Below, in pieces: positions 24,324 to 34,092 of a stretch of DNA of 64,000 nucleotides (position 1 is the stretch's first letter; each line of letters begins with the position of its first letter). The stretch lies in assembly GCF_022321485.1 (NCBI RefSeq), contig NZ_JAKOGG010000002.1:453986-517985 (forward strand). The letters run 5' to 3'. Source of the DNA: Shewanella electrica. GTDB lineage: Bacteria > Pseudomonadota > Gammaproteobacteria > Enterobacterales > Shewanellaceae. Below the pieces are notes generated by a model. It saw only the letters and a list, made by a program, of their open reading frames with translations, ran no database searches and had not been told where the DNA came from. The position numbers were made by a program, and so were the translations under genes.

Positions 24324-27077
24324 ATGGAAGAGCTGTTAATACTGCTGGTGTTAGGGTTGGCAGTGCTGGCAATCTTGGCCTATTCCGAGGCCAAACAACT
24401 CGCTAAAAGAGTTAACTTAATCGCTGCGCAGAATAAATATCTTTATCAGCGGTTAGAAGCACTCAGTGCCGCAGCAAAAGACGCTGCGCCGGTCGCATCT
24501 CAATCTGAGACTGTGGCTGCCTCAGATGCCACTGCGCATGACAGTGCCGCCGCCAAAACGGCAGACGACGCTTGGTCTAAGCGAGAAATACCAAGCGATA
24601 GCGGGCCAATACCAGCAGCTACTGCGGCTCATGTACCCGCGGCAATGTCTGCCACGGCAAATACTGAGACGGTAAAAGTTGCCCCAACTCCGCCATCTTC
24701 ACCAGCGCCACAACCACGTCAGCCAGCTTATGTGCACACTACGCCACAATGGCAACTTAACCTGATCCAACATTTTAAAGATAACTGGTTGGTATGGTGT
24801 GGCGGTTTAGCCTTGGTGTTTGGTTTGGGCTATCTGGTGCAATTTATTGCACATCGCGTTAATACCACGCCGACGACTCGCATCGGCATTGCGCTGTTCA
24901 TTTCTCTGGCCATTGTCGGTGTCGGCGAATGGTTACATCGTAAATTCAATAATGGGCAAGCCGTTACGGGCAAGCTCGGCAAGGATTACATTCCTGCGGC
25001 TATTGTGGCGGCGGGGACCACGGGCGTGTATGCCTCTTTGGTGTTTGCTACCGTAAGTTACCAACTGCTTAGTACCTCGGTAGCGATGCTATTTATTGCG
25101 GCCACTGCGTTTTTATCACTGTTTGCCGGCATTCGCTACGGCAGTTTAATGGCGGTGTTGGGCTTGATTGGTGGCTATCTTGCGCCATTGTGGTTGTCTT
25201 CTGGTTCAGGTGCTTACTTTACGCTGTCGTGCTATGTCAGTGCTGTGTCGGCTGTCGGTTTATATGTGCTCAAACGCTGCCAATTGCCGTGGCTTTTATG
25301 GGGCGTATTTACTGGTCATATGCTGTGGATGGCACTGATCACCGTCTTTGGGACGGATATTCAGTGGTGGATGATCATCTTCTATCCGCTAAGTGCCTAT
25401 TTGTTGAGTACCGTGCCAGTACAAGGCTGGACATTGCGCGGCACAACCATTATTTGTCGTGGCTTCCAGAGTTATTTTGCGCCGTTGTTGTTAAGCATGA
25501 TGTTGTTGCTCAGTAGCAACATGCAACTGCTACCTAGTGGCAATTTCTCAACGGGAATTGTGTTGCTGATCTTGGCGCTGTTGCTATGGCAACCCATGCT
25601 CATGCCGCAACGCCATCGTTACCATGCGCCAGCGTTGGCGGCGTGGTTCACTTTTGTGTTGGCAAGCTCGCAATATCAGCTAGTGCACCATCATATTGCG
25701 CTACCCTTATTGGTGGGGATCATGGCCGTTTGGTGGCTACTCACTATGGCGCAAGCGTATTTAGCCAATCGCGCCGATAACAACAAGGTGAGTTACTGGT
25801 GGCTAATTGCCGGGCCGCAATTATTGATTGCCAGTTTGTTGGTGTATACCCATAACCATCTACTGCAACAGTGGTGGTTAAGCTCACTGCTCAGTGCGGT
25901 TGTTATGGCGATGTTGTTTGTCGCTGCGGTGAAAATTGGCCGTCTGCGGGCAGATTTTTCTGCCGCAATTCATGCATTACTGCTGGTTAACTCGGTGCTG
26001 TGGTTTGATGGTCCAACCTTTGGCTTACTGCTCGCTCTACAAGTGTTAGTGATTGTGTGGCAAACGGCCAAACAGCTACCTGTGATGCATGCGTTAGTGC
26101 CTAAAGCGTTGGTATCGTTATTGCTGCTGCGCTTGACCTTGCTGCCGTTCATGCCTGATTGGCACATCGGTTCATGGCCGCTGTGGTCGTTAGCTTTGGT
26201 CACCTGCATTCCACCATTGTTGGTGTTGGCATTTGCCATGCGCATCGCTCAGCGGGCCAAGCTGCTGTTGGCCGATTGGCTAGAAGGCGCGCTAATCCAT
26301 ATTGCGGCGCTATTGCTGTTTATTGAAAGCCATTATCTGGTCACCGGTAGTTATCTGGTGTTTAGCGATATTGACCTGGTCAGCAGTAGTTTCTGGTTAA
26401 TTGAAGCATTGGGCTTGTGTGTGGTGTATGGCTACCGCCAACAACGTTGCCAGCACGCCGCGATGCAGAAATTTTATCTCGGTTACCGTCAGGTGCTGCA
26501 ACTAGCGGCGGTATTTTGTGTACTGCTGATCAATCTGCAGTTTATGCCGCTATGGAGCGACAGTGTCACAGGTGCTGACTGGCCGGTAATTAATCCGCTG
26601 GCGTTAGGTTGGTTAATCCCAGGAGTGTTGTTACTGATAGCGACGCAGCGTAATTGGTTGCCAAATATACCGACCGTGGATGAGCAACAACTGAAATCGG
26701 CACGCTATGCCATAGGTGGCAGCTTAGTGGGGATTTGGCTGGTTTTGTCGATTCGTCAATTCTGGCAACCGGGCTCGCTGAATGTTGAGCTTGGTACCAC
26801 TATGGCGGAATGGCTCACTTATTCAGTAACGCTGATTTTGGCCGGTTGTGCATTAACCTTTACGGGCATTCGTCAGCAGCATGCGCTGCTGCAAAAACTG
26901 GGGTTAGCGCTGTTGGGTGTGGCCGCGTTGAAAGTATTCCTCTCGGATATCGGCCATTTAGATGGCGCATGGCGGGTTGTGAGCTTCTTGGGCTTGGGAT
27001 TGGCCCTAATTGGCATCGGCCGCTTGTTCCAAGTGTTAAAGCAGCGGCAAGTTGCCGTTGAATCATCTGACGCATAG
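24324..27077 (+). CDS. DUF2339 giant polytopic membrane protein
   Basis: I place the start at ATG 24324 (AAGGA upstream), giving 917 residues. The N-terminal helix (residues 3-20) and a coiled stretch (about 22-50) are followed by a low-complexity Ala/Pro/Ser region (about 50-140). The remainder has more than twenty hydrophobic helices with the DUF2339 signature WLVWCGGLALVFGLGYLV and YIPAAIVAAGTTGVYASL. The family is widespread and of unknown function; envelope or transport roles have been guessed. The gene ends 18 bp before a bidirectional terminator shared with trpA. Confidence 0.85.
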   Translation: MEELLILLVLGLAVLAILAYSEAKQLAKRVNLIAAQNKYLYQRLEALSAAAKDAAPVASQSETVAASDATAHDSAAAKTADDAWSKREIPSDSGPIPAATAAHVPAAMSATANTETVKVAPTPPSSPAPQPRQPAYVHTTPQWQLNLIQHFKDNWLVWCGGLALVFGLGYLVQFIAHRVNTTPTTRIGIALFISLAIVGVGEWLHRKFNNGQAVTGKLGKDYIPAAIVAAGTTGVYASLVFATVSYQLLSTSVAMLFIAATAFLSLFAGIRYGSLMAVLGLIGGYLAPLWLSSGSGAYFTLSCYVSAVSAVGLYVLKRCQLPWLLWGVFTGHMLWMALITVFGTDIQWWMIIFYPLSAYLLSTVPVQGWTLRGTTIICRGFQSYFAPLLLSMMLLLSSNMQLLPSGNFSTGIVLLILALLLWQPMLMPQRHRYHAPALAAWFTFVLASSQYQLVHHHIALPLLVGIMAVWWLLTMAQAYLANRADNNKVSYWWLIAGPQLLIASLLVYTHNHLLQQWWLSSLLSAVVMAMLFVAAVKIGRLRADFSAAIHALLLVNSVLWFDGPTFGLLLALQVLVIVWQTAKQLPVMHALVPKALVSLLLLRLTLLPFMPDWHIGSWPLWSLALVTCIPPLLVLAFAMRIAQRAKLLLADWLEGALIHIAALLLFIESHYLVTGSYLVFSDIDLVSSSFWLIEALGLCVVYGYRQQRCQHAAMQKFYLGYRQVLQLAAVFCVLLINLQFMPLWSDSVTGADWPVINPLALGWLIPGVLLLIATQRNWLPNIPTVDEQQLKSARYAIGGSLVGIWLVLSIRQFWQPGSLNVELGTTMAEWLTYSVTLILAGCALTFTGIRQQHALLQKLGLALLGVAALKVFLSDIGHLDGAWRVVSFLGLGLALIGIGRLFQVLKQRQVAVESSDA

Positions 27078-27094
27078 CGCATATGATTGGGCAA

Positions 27095-27130
27095 TAAAAA
27101 ACGCCACAGTTGCAAATACTGTGGCGTTTT
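27095..27130. terminator. Bidirectional terminator between the DUF2339 gene and trpA
   Basis: ACGCCACAGT and its inverse (right arm 27118-27127) form a stem flanked by A-runs on the left and T-runs on the right, so it works in both directions. It ends the trp operon on the minus strand. Confidence 0.85.
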
Positions 27131-27149
27131 GGTCAATCAGCGGTGTGCG

Positions 27150-27950
27150 TTAGCTAGCCGCTTTCATGTCGGCAACAAACTTGGCCAGTTGCTCCAGCAT
27201 GGCGGTGTTATCATCCAAATTAGCTTCGATGATTTTCACGACTGCCGAGCCTGAAATGACCCCGGCTGCGCCTGAGGCAATCGCCGCTGTTACTTGTTCA
27301 GGTTTAGCGATACCAAAACCGAGCAGTGGCGGTGGTGCATCAAATGCTTGTAAGGTTTTCAGCACTTCATCAACTGGCATACCGGCAGCGTTGTCGGCAC
27401 CTGTAACCCCCGCACGAGACAGCAGATAGGTGTAACCTTCAGCCGCTTTGGCGACTTGCTCCAGCGTATCGTGATCTGCATTTGGCGGCGCGATAAAAAT
27501 CGGCGCAATGCCAGCGGCTTTAGCGGCGGCAACAAATGGTGCGGACATTTCAACTGGCACATCAGCAATCAACACCGAATCGACCCCCGCGGCTTTAGCG
27601 CGCTGATAGAAGTTGTCGATGCCGTTAGCAAACACCAAGTTGGCATACAGCAGCAAGCCGATTGGGGTATCTGGATATTTGGCGCGAATGGTTTCAATAA
27701 TTTCGAAGCATTTGCTTGGGGTGGTGCCCGCGTGCAGTGAGCGCAAGTTAGCGCCTTGGATCACTGGGCCATCAGCTAAAGGATCGGAGAACGGAAAACC
27801 CAGCTCTAAGCAATCGGCACCGTTGGCAATCAAAGTTTCGATAATGGCTAGTGACTGCGCTAAATCAGGATCACCAATGGTCACGAACGGCACAAATGCG
27901 CCCCGTTTTTGTTCAGCTAAACGGGCAAAACACTGCTGATAACGGCTCAT
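27150..27950 (-). CDS. trpA: Tryptophan synthase alpha chain
   Basis: The 266-residue TIM-barrel enzyme releases indole from indole-3-glycerol phosphate, the first half of the last step in Trp synthesis. Landmark motifs are the catalytic Glu in [15 protein letters not shown] (E49 equivalent) with D60 in SDPLADGP, plus LLSRAGVTG and the phosphate-binding [10 protein letters not shown]. It is the last gene of the operon, and its ATG overlaps the trpB stop by 4 bp. A terminator follows 20 bp after the stop. Confidence 0.97.
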   Translation of the reverse strand: MSRYQQCFARLAEQKRGAFVPFVTIGDPDLAQSLAIIETLIANGADCLELGFPFSDPLADGPVIQGANLRSLHAGTTPSKCFEIIETIRAKYPDTPIGLLLYANLVFANGIDNFYQRAKAAGVDSVLIADVPVEMSAPFVAAAKAAGIAPIFIAPPNADHDTLEQVAKAAEGYTYLLSRAGVTGADNAAGMPVDEVLKTLQAFDAPPPLLGFGIAKPEQVTAAIASGAAGVISGSAVVKIIEANLDDNTAMLEQLAKFVADMKAAS

Positions 27951-29146
27951 TTGGCCTCCTGTTGACGCTTTTCCAAAATATCAGACACAGTGAAAATATC
28001 TTTGTCGCCGCGGCCAGAAAGATTAACCACCAAAATGGTCTCTTCGGTGCATTCGGCGGCGTATTTTAACGCGTAGGCGAGGGCGTGTGATGATTCCAAC
28101 GCCGGAATAATGCCTTCGCAGTGCGCCAGTTTTTCAAACGCGGCTAAGGCTTCATCATCGGTGGCGGATTCATATTGGGCGCGGCCGATGCTGTACAAAT
28201 AGGCGTGTTGTGGCCCAACCGATGGGAAATCCAACCCGGCAGAAATGGAGTAAGACTCTTCGATTTGACCATCTGGATCTTGCATCAATGGTGCGCGCAT
28301 GCCGAGGTAAATACCGAGTTTACCGTGGCGCAGCGGTGCGCCGTGATGACCGGTTTCAATGCCTTTACCCGCAGGTTCAACACCGATGAGCTTGACGCTT
28401 TCTTCTTTAATGAAGTCGGCGAACATCCCGATAGCGTTAGAGCCGCCGCCGACACAAGCGATAACCGCATCCGGCAAACGGCCTTCTTTTTCCAGTACTT
28501 GCTGCTTGGCTTCTTCGCCAATCATCTTTTGGAATTCGCGCACAATGGTCGGGAATGGATGTGGTCCCGCGGCGGTGCCGAGCAGGTAGTGCGCTCGTTC
28601 GTAGCTGCCTGACCAGTCGCGCATCGCTTCGTTACAGGCATCTTTCAGGGTGGATGAACCTGAGGTGACCGGAATAACTTCGGCACCCATCAAGCGCATA
28701 CGGAATACGTTCGGGCTTTGACGTTCAACGTCTTTGGCACCCATGTAGATGCGGCATTTCAAGCCGAGTAGGGCACAAACCAGTGCAGTAGCCACACCGT
28801 GTTGACCGGCGCCGGTTTCAGCGATGATCTCTTTTTTACCCATGCGCTGGGCTAGCAGCGCTTGACCAATCACTTGGTTGGTTTTGTGGGCGCCACCGTG
28901 TAGCAAGTCTTCGCGTTTGAGGTAAATTTTTACCTTAGGATTCGGTGACAAGTTGCGGGTCAGCGTTAGCGGTGTTGGACGGCCAGCGTAGTTGCTGAGC
29001 AGATCGCTAAATTCTTTGATGAATTCTGGATCTTGGCGGGCGTCAATAAATGCGGCTTCAAGCTGCTTTAACGCTGGCATCAAAATTTGTGGGGCATAAG
29101 CTCCGCCAAATTCGCCAAAAAACGGATCAAGTTGCATTTCACTCAT
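27947..29146 (-). CDS. trpB: Tryptophan synthase beta chain
   Basis: The 399-residue PLP enzyme condenses indole with serine. The PLP lysine is in the motif [15 protein letters not shown] and the phosphate-binding GGGSNAIG is at about residues 233-240. Length is as in E. coli (397). It pairs with TrpA in an alpha2-beta2 complex with an indole tunnel. It overlaps trpA (ATGA) and sits 39 bp downstream of trpCF. Confidence 0.97.
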   Translation of the reverse strand: MSEMQLDPFFGEFGGAYAPQILMPALKQLEAAFIDARQDPEFIKEFSDLLSNYAGRPTPLTLTRNLSPNPKVKIYLKREDLLHGGAHKTNQVIGQALLAQRMGKKEIIAETGAGQHGVATALVCALLGLKCRIYMGAKDVERQSPNVFRMRLMGAEVIPVTSGSSTLKDACNEAMRDWSGSYERAHYLLGTAAGPHPFPTIVREFQKMIGEEAKQQVLEKEGRLPDAVIACVGGGSNAIGMFADFIKEESVKLIGVEPAGKGIETGHHGAPLRHGKLGIYLGMRAPLMQDPDGQIEESYSISAGLDFPSVGPQHAYLYSIGRAQYESATDDEALAAFEKLAHCEGIIPALESSHALAYALKYAAECTEETILVVNLSGRGDKDIFTVSDILEKRQQEAK

Positions 29147-29185
29147 GATAACTTCCTTTGTGGCCGTTTTCGTCGGCCTAATTTT

Positions 29186-30580
29186 TTACGCTCTGACAGC
29201 CGTCAGCGCGGCGATAATCTGTGGCGCATCTTTGATGCCGGGGGCGGTTTCCACGCCAGAATTAAAATCTAAGCCGTAAAAGCCAGCGTTAGCCGCGTCT
29301 TTAGCATTGGCGGCGGATAAACCTCCCGCCAGCATCGCTTGTGCTTTATATGGTAATGATTGCGACCAATCAAAGCGGGCACCGGTGCCCCCAAAACCGC
29401 TGGCGTTTTTACTGTCGAACAGCAGGCGGTCGGCGTTGGCTGGGATTGCGGCGATCTCAGTGGTTGCTTCAGTGCTAACCGGAATCGCTTTCCACACCTC
29501 GGTGTTTAAGCAACGCGCTTTGGTGAGTGCCTGTTTGATAGCGGTAATGTCGTGCTCAGTTTCTTCGCCATGCAGTTGCACTGCGGCAAGATCTAAGCTG
29601 GCAGCTAGCTCGGCAATGACTTCGGCGCGTTCGTTAACAAACACGCCCACCAATTGCAATTTGCGTTGGCGTGCACTATTGGCAGCGGCTAGGGCTTTGG
29701 CTTGGTCGATGCTGACTTTTCGCGGTGATTTTTCAGCGAAAATCAGGCCACCGTATATCGCACCGGCATCGGCGGCGACAGCAATATCTTCTGCGCGTGT
29801 TAAGCCACAAACTTTGTGGTGGCCCAACAGCAGTTTGCGGCAGGCCAAATCTAAATCATCTTCGCTCATCAATGAACTTCCCACCAAAAAGCCATTCACC
29901 AACGGGCTCAAACGGCGTACATCTTGATGGGTGTAGATGCCAGATTCGCTGATCACCAACATGCCGTCTGGCAATTGTGGCGCTAAACGTTCGGTGGTTT
30001 CGATGTGAGTGCTCAAGTCACGCAGATTACGGTTGTTGATGCCGACAATCGGTGCTTGCAGCGCGATAGCACGCGCGAGTTCTTCTTCGTTGGAAATTTC
30101 GGTCAGCGTATCCAACTGATATTTCGCAGCTTCGGCGGCGAGTAGTTGATATTGCTCATCATCCAATACTGACAGCATTAACAAAATGGCATCGGCGCCT
30201 TGGTGGGCGGCCAGTTTGACTTGATAAGGAGAAACGAAAAAGTCCTTGCACAGGATTGGCTGGTCGACCTTCGTCCGCACCATCGGGAGAAACGCCATAT
30301 CGCCTTGGAAAAACTCTTCGTCGGTGAGCACAGATACTGCGCTGGCGTAATGACTGTAGACCTCGGCGATGGCGATCGGATCAAAATCATCACGGATGAG
30401 GCCTTTAGAAGGACTGGCCTTTTTACATTCCAAAATAAAGCCCGCTTTGTCGCCACTCAGTGCTTGGTATAGGCTGCGAGTAGAGATTTTGGGGTTAAGG
30501 CTTTCTTCTGGAAAACGCGCTTTCAGACTTTCAATATGGGCTGCTTTGGTATCGACAATTTTGGTTAATACGTTACTCAT
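29186..30580 (-). CDS. trpCF: Fused indole-glycerol-phosphate synthase / phosphoribosylanthranilate isomerase
   Basis: The 464-residue protein has two TIM barrels. The N-terminal half (to about 255) is TrpC, with ILECKKASPSKGLI and the catalytic Glu in VISESGI. The C-terminal half is TrpF, starting VCGLTRAEDI (catalytic Cys) and with LLFDSKNASGFGGTG carrying the catalytic Asp. It catalyses two consecutive steps of Trp synthesis. The fusion is typical of enteric bacteria, Vibrio and Shewanella. It is spaced 6 bp after trpD. Confidence 0.97.
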   Translation of the reverse strand: MSNVLTKIVDTKAAHIESLKARFPEESLNPKISTRSLYQALSGDKAGFILECKKASPSKGLIRDDFDPIAIAEVYSHYASAVSVLTDEEFFQGDMAFLPMVRTKVDQPILCKDFFVSPYQVKLAAHQGADAILLMLSVLDDEQYQLLAAEAAKYQLDTLTEISNEEELARAIALQAPIVGINNRNLRDLSTHIETTERLAPQLPDGMLVISESGIYTHQDVRRLSPLVNGFLVGSSLMSEDDLDLACRKLLLGHHKVCGLTRAEDIAVAADAGAIYGGLIFAEKSPRKVSIDQAKALAAANSARQRKLQLVGVFVNERAEVIAELAASLDLAAVQLHGEETEHDITAIKQALTKARCLNTEVWKAIPVSTEATTEIAAIPANADRLLFDSKNASGFGGTGARFDWSQSLPYKAQAMLAGGLSAANAKDAANAGFYGLDFNSGVETAPGIKDAPQIIAALTAVRA

Positions 30581-30586
30581 TGACGC

Positions 30587-31606
30587 TTATCCTTGGTTTG
30601 ACGCTTGCGCCAACTGTTCAACTAAATTTAAGGCTTTGCCTGAGGCGATCACTTGTTTGGCGAGTGCCACCCCCGCAGGGATGGTATCACTGATACCTGC
30701 GACATACAGCGCGGTGCCAGCGTTAACCGCCACGGCATTGATTTGCGCGCTTGTGGCCGTGCCAGCCAAAATCTGCTTGGTGATGGCGGCGTTGTCTTCT
30801 GGTGTGCCACCCACCAGTTGATCTAACTCGGCGCGTTCGACGCCGAAATCCTCTGGTTGCATGCGGTATTCACGAATTTCACCATCTTTCAGCTCCGCTA
30901 GCAGTGATTCGCCATGGACGGCAATCTCATCCAAACCGCTACCGTGAGCCACGATGGCGCGTTTTACTCCAAGCGCTTTTAGCACGCCTGCCAGCGGAGT
31001 CACCAATGCGGGGCTATACACGCCAAGCAGCATGTAATCCGGTTTTGACGGGTTAATCAACGGCCCAAGCACGTTAAAGATGGTACGAGTTTTCAATGCT
31101 TGGCGCACCGGCACCGCATAACGTACACCGCCATGATAATGCGGTGCAAACAGAAAACTGATGTCCAAATCATTTAGGCACTGTGCTGCGGTTGCTGGCT
31201 CCATAGTCAGATTGATGCCAAGGGCTGACAATAGATCTGACGCACCTGATTTACTCGATACTCCACGATTACCATGTTTGGCGACTTTGGCGCCTGCGGC
31301 CGCAGCTACAAAACATGACGTGGTTGAGATGTTGATGGTGTTATAACCATCTCCACCGGTGCCAACAATATCAATCACGCCGGTGCCAGCGGCGGGAAAC
31401 GGCTTGGCGGCATCCAGCAGAGCATCGGCGGCACCGCTGATCTCGTCGATGGTTTCGCCCTTGATTTTCAGCGCGGTCAGCAGGGCGCTGATGGTAATTT
31501 CATTCAATTCTCCTGCAACCAAAGGTTGAAACAGGCGTTGAGCTTGTTCGCGGCTCAGTGACTCGCCACGATACAGCTGTTCAAGTAATGTTTGTACATC
31601 AGACAT
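30587..31606 (-). CDS. trpD: Anthranilate phosphoribosyltransferase
   Basis: The 339-residue enzyme transfers phosphoribose to anthranilate. The PRPP-binding GTGGDG loop (IVGTGGDGYNTINIST) and KHGNRGVSSKSG are intact. Unlike E. coli it is not fused to the glutaminase; TrpG is a separate protein. It overlaps the trpG stop by 8 bp, suggesting translational coupling. Confidence 0.96.
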   Translation of the reverse strand: MSDVQTLLEQLYRGESLSREQAQRLFQPLVAGELNEITISALLTALKIKGETIDEISGAADALLDAAKPFPAAGTGVIDIVGTGGDGYNTINISTTSCFVAAAAGAKVAKHGNRGVSSKSGASDLLSALGINLTMEPATAAQCLNDLDISFLFAPHYHGGVRYAVPVRQALKTRTIFNVLGPLINPSKPDYMLLGVYSPALVTPLAGVLKALGVKRAIVAHGSGLDEIAVHGESLLAELKDGEIREYRMQPEDFGVERAELDQLVGGTPEDNAAITKQILAGTATSAQINAVAVNAGTALYVAGISDTIPAGVALAKQVIASGKALNLVEQLAQASNQG

Positions 31607-32201
31607 GCACTTGTTCTCCCTGTGGCAGCGTTAAATATTGCAACGTTTGTACTAGCAGTTTGCTGCCCATGGTGGTCAGGATTGACTCGGGATGGAATTG
31701 GAAACCTACGGCGCGATCCGCACGGTGTTCAATCGCCATCGCCATCCCTTCAAAGGTCGCAATCACATCAAGACAATCTGGCACTTTTGTGGCCACCAAT
31801 GAGTGATAACGGGCTACGGGCAGCGGCGATGGTAAGCCAGCAAATACGCCTTTACCATTGTGTTCTACCGCGCTGGATTTACCGTGAACGATCTGTGGTG
31901 CGCGGCTCACTTTGCCGCCATAGTGTTCAACTAATGCTTGATGGCCTAGGCAGATACCTAGAATCGGTAGTTTGCCGGCAACTTTGGCAATCAGCTCCAT
32001 CATCGATCCAGCATCTTTCGGTTCTCCCGGACCTGGAGACAATACTAATGCCGTTTTACCGGGTTCATTGAGCATTAAATCCGCTAAGTAATCGGCGTTG
32101 ATGTTATGACGATAAACTACTACGTCGAATCCGAGGCTGCGAAATTGATCCACTAAGTTGTAAGTAAAGGAATCAAAGTTATCGAGTAGATAGATTTTCA
32201 T
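31599..32201 (-). CDS. trpG: Anthranilate synthase glutaminase subunit
   Basis: The 200-residue class-I glutamine amidotransferase has nucleophile Cys in LGICLGHQA and the His/Glu pair in FQFHPESILT. It supplies ammonia to TrpE. The N-terminus LLDNFDSFTYNLVDQ is typical of TrpG/PabA; its place between trpE and trpD identifies it as TrpG. It overlaps trpE by 4 bp. Confidence 0.95.
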   Translation of the reverse strand: MKIYLLDNFDSFTYNLVDQFRSLGFDVVVYRHNINADYLADLMLNEPGKTALVLSPGPGEPKDAGSMMELIAKVAGKLPILGICLGHQALVEHYGGKVSRAPQIVHGKSSAVEHNGKGVFAGLPSPLPVARYHSLVATKVPDCLDVIATFEGMAMAIEHRADRAVGFQFHPESILTTMGSKLLVQTLQYLTLPQGEQVHV

Positions 32202-33754
32202 AGTCCGCCCCCCATCTTGATGGCGCTGATCACTGCTTGCGCTTTTTGGCGCGTTTCTTCGGCTTCTAACATCGGCTCAGAATCGTAAACGACACCGGCA
32301 CCAGCTTGGATGTAGGCTTTGTTGTCACGCACAAATGCTGAGCGGATAACAATACAGGTATCCATATCACCTAAGCCGTTGATATAACCCACGGCGCCGC
32401 CGTAACTGCCACGACGAGTTTGTTCTACTTCGCGAATGAGTTGTGCCGCTCGCACCTTGGGCGCGCCCACTAACGTGCCCATATTCATACAGGCTTGGTA
32501 GGCGTGCAGGGTATCGAGATCTTTACGCAGTTGGCCGGTCACGCGGCTCACGAGATGCATCACGTGTGAGTAGCGGTCAACTTTCAGCAACTCGGCCACT
32601 TTGCGGGTACCGCTTTCGCAAATGCGGGCGATGTCGTTACGGGCTAAATCGACTAGCATGATGTGTTCAGATAGCTCTTTTTTATCGAGGCGTAACTCAA
32701 GTTCGATACGGCCATCCAAATCGTCATCGATATTGCCATCGGCATCTTTACCGCGTTTGCGGGTGCCAGCAATAGGATACATCTCCACTTGGTTGGTAGA
32801 CGCTTCATATTTGATGGCACTTTCTGGCGATGCACCAAATAGCGTGAAGTCTTCAGCGCGCATGTAGAACATGTAGGGGCTTGGGTTGGTCATACGCAGC
32901 GCACGATAGGCGCCCATGGGGTTTGGGCATGGCATTTTGAAACAACGTGAAGGTACGACTTGGAAGATATCGCCAGCGCGAATGTGCTCTTTTAATGTTT
33001 CCACTTGCGCGGCATATTCTTCGTTGCTGACGCTGGCCTGCGGTTCTTCTCTCACGCCGACCAAGCTAGGGATCTTAGGTAGACTAAGTGCTAGCTTAAT
33101 GATCTCTTGGCGACGCGTATTTAGCGTCTCGGCAACTTCGGCGTTGTCAGTAAATTGATGGGTAACTACTTCGGCAGTGTGCTGCTGATGGTCAACAATC
33201 ACCAAGGTTTCAGCCAGATAGAACAGGTAGTCGGGGCAGGTGTTTTCGGCTTGCTCCACCTTCGGCAGTGGCTCAACTGCTGCGATGAGGTCATAACCTA
33301 ACACGCCGCCCAAATGCAGGCCTTCAAAACATTGCTCCCCCTGCATTTTGATGCCGCGCTGCAACAAGCGTAACCCTTCTAACGGCGATAACGCTTTGAG
33401 ACGCGCATCTTCGTCGAGCAGGCCACTCGGATGTTTGAAGGTGACAATCACTTCACGTTGTTGGCGAATGACTTTGGCGTGCGGTTGGAAGAAATCGGCA
33501 ACGCCTCCCAGTAACGCCACGCCATTTTTTGTAAATGCGCTGAAGGTGACGGTTTGACCGAGGCAGGAGATGGTTAACGCTGCGTGACTCAGGATGATGC
33601 TTTTCAGGCTGTCTTTGCTGTCGATCTCGGCTGATTCTAACAGCATGGTATTAGGACGGTTTTCAGTGAGCAGATGATATAGCCGTAGCGGATCATCGTG
33701 GTACGTCATCGCTTGTCGTTGATATTGGACTCGCGCAATCTGAGAGATGTTCAT
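32198..33754 (-). CDS. trpE: Anthranilate synthase component I
   Basis: The 518-residue enzyme makes anthranilate from chorismate. The Trp feedback-binding motif LLESAEI near residue 38 and the catalytic region (PIAGTRKRGKDADGN, EHIMLVDLARNDIARI, GTLVGAPKVRA) are intact, so it should be feedback-inhibited by tryptophan. It is the first structural gene behind the trpL attenuator. Confidence 0.97.
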   Translation of the reverse strand: MNISQIARVQYQRQAMTYHDDPLRLYHLLTENRPNTMLLESAEIDSKDSLKSIILSHAALTISCLGQTVTFSAFTKNGVALLGGVADFFQPHAKVIRQQREVIVTFKHPSGLLDEDARLKALSPLEGLRLLQRGIKMQGEQCFEGLHLGGVLGYDLIAAVEPLPKVEQAENTCPDYLFYLAETLVIVDHQQHTAEVVTHQFTDNAEVAETLNTRRQEIIKLALSLPKIPSLVGVREEPQASVSNEEYAAQVETLKEHIRAGDIFQVVPSRCFKMPCPNPMGAYRALRMTNPSPYMFYMRAEDFTLFGASPESAIKYEASTNQVEMYPIAGTRKRGKDADGNIDDDLDGRIELELRLDKKELSEHIMLVDLARNDIARICESGTRKVAELLKVDRYSHVMHLVSRVTGQLRKDLDTLHAYQACMNMGTLVGAPKVRAAQLIREVEQTRRGSYGGAVGYINGLGDMDTCIVIRSAFVRDNKAYIQAGAGVVYDSEPMLEAEETRQKAQAVISAIKMGGGL

Positions 33755-33810
33755 TTCACAATCCTGTTGATGCTAGTTGCTTTGCCTGCTTACTGAGAAC
33801 TTCTGTCGCA

Positions 33811-33841
33811 GAAACGAAGAAGCCCGCATTAAGCGGGCTTC
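33811..33841 (-). promoter_or_regulatory. trp attenuator terminator hairpin
   Basis: On the minus strand GAAGCCCGC-TTAAT-GCGGGCTTC (33841 down to 33819) is followed by TTCGTTTC, forming the 3:4 terminator. Upstream the leader contains GCGGG after the trpL stop codon, which can pair with the CCCGC arm as antiterminator when the ribosome stalls at the Trp codons. Confidence 0.85.
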
Positions 33842-33889
33842 TCGTTGAATTTTGCTGATTTACATATACAGCGCTTCACACCACCCGCG

Positions 33890-33946
33890 TTAAGGGAAGT
33901 GCCACCACCAAACAGTGTGTAATGAAGCGAAGTTAATAGCGTACAT
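33890..33946 (-). CDS. trpL: trp operon leader peptide
   Basis: This minus-strand frame encodes the 18-residue peptide MYAINFASLHTVWWWHFP with three consecutive Trp codons followed by His. It sits 48 nt before the attenuator hairpin. An AAGGA lies about 12 nt before the ATG, a little far. Ribosome stalling at the Trp run under Trp starvation should favour the antiterminator, as in E. coli, which has two Trp codons. It is too short for standard gene calling and will often be missing from annotations. Confidence 0.9.
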   Translation of the reverse strand: MYAINFASLHTVWWWHFP

Positions 33947-34092
33947 AAATCAAAAATTTCCTTTCAGTTAGTGGCTAATAGAAGACCCGACTCTGGCATG
34001 AATGTCAACGGCAAATGTATAAATATTGAAAATTAATTGTGTTACACATGTCAGCATCGCTTTTTGTGATGGAATGCCAGTACAATATCGCC

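Noticed and set aside
27150-33754. The trp operon as recently acquired
   Set aside because: Gene order, overlaps, attenuator and neighbours (rnm, yciO) are ancestral for the group and composition matches the surroundings.
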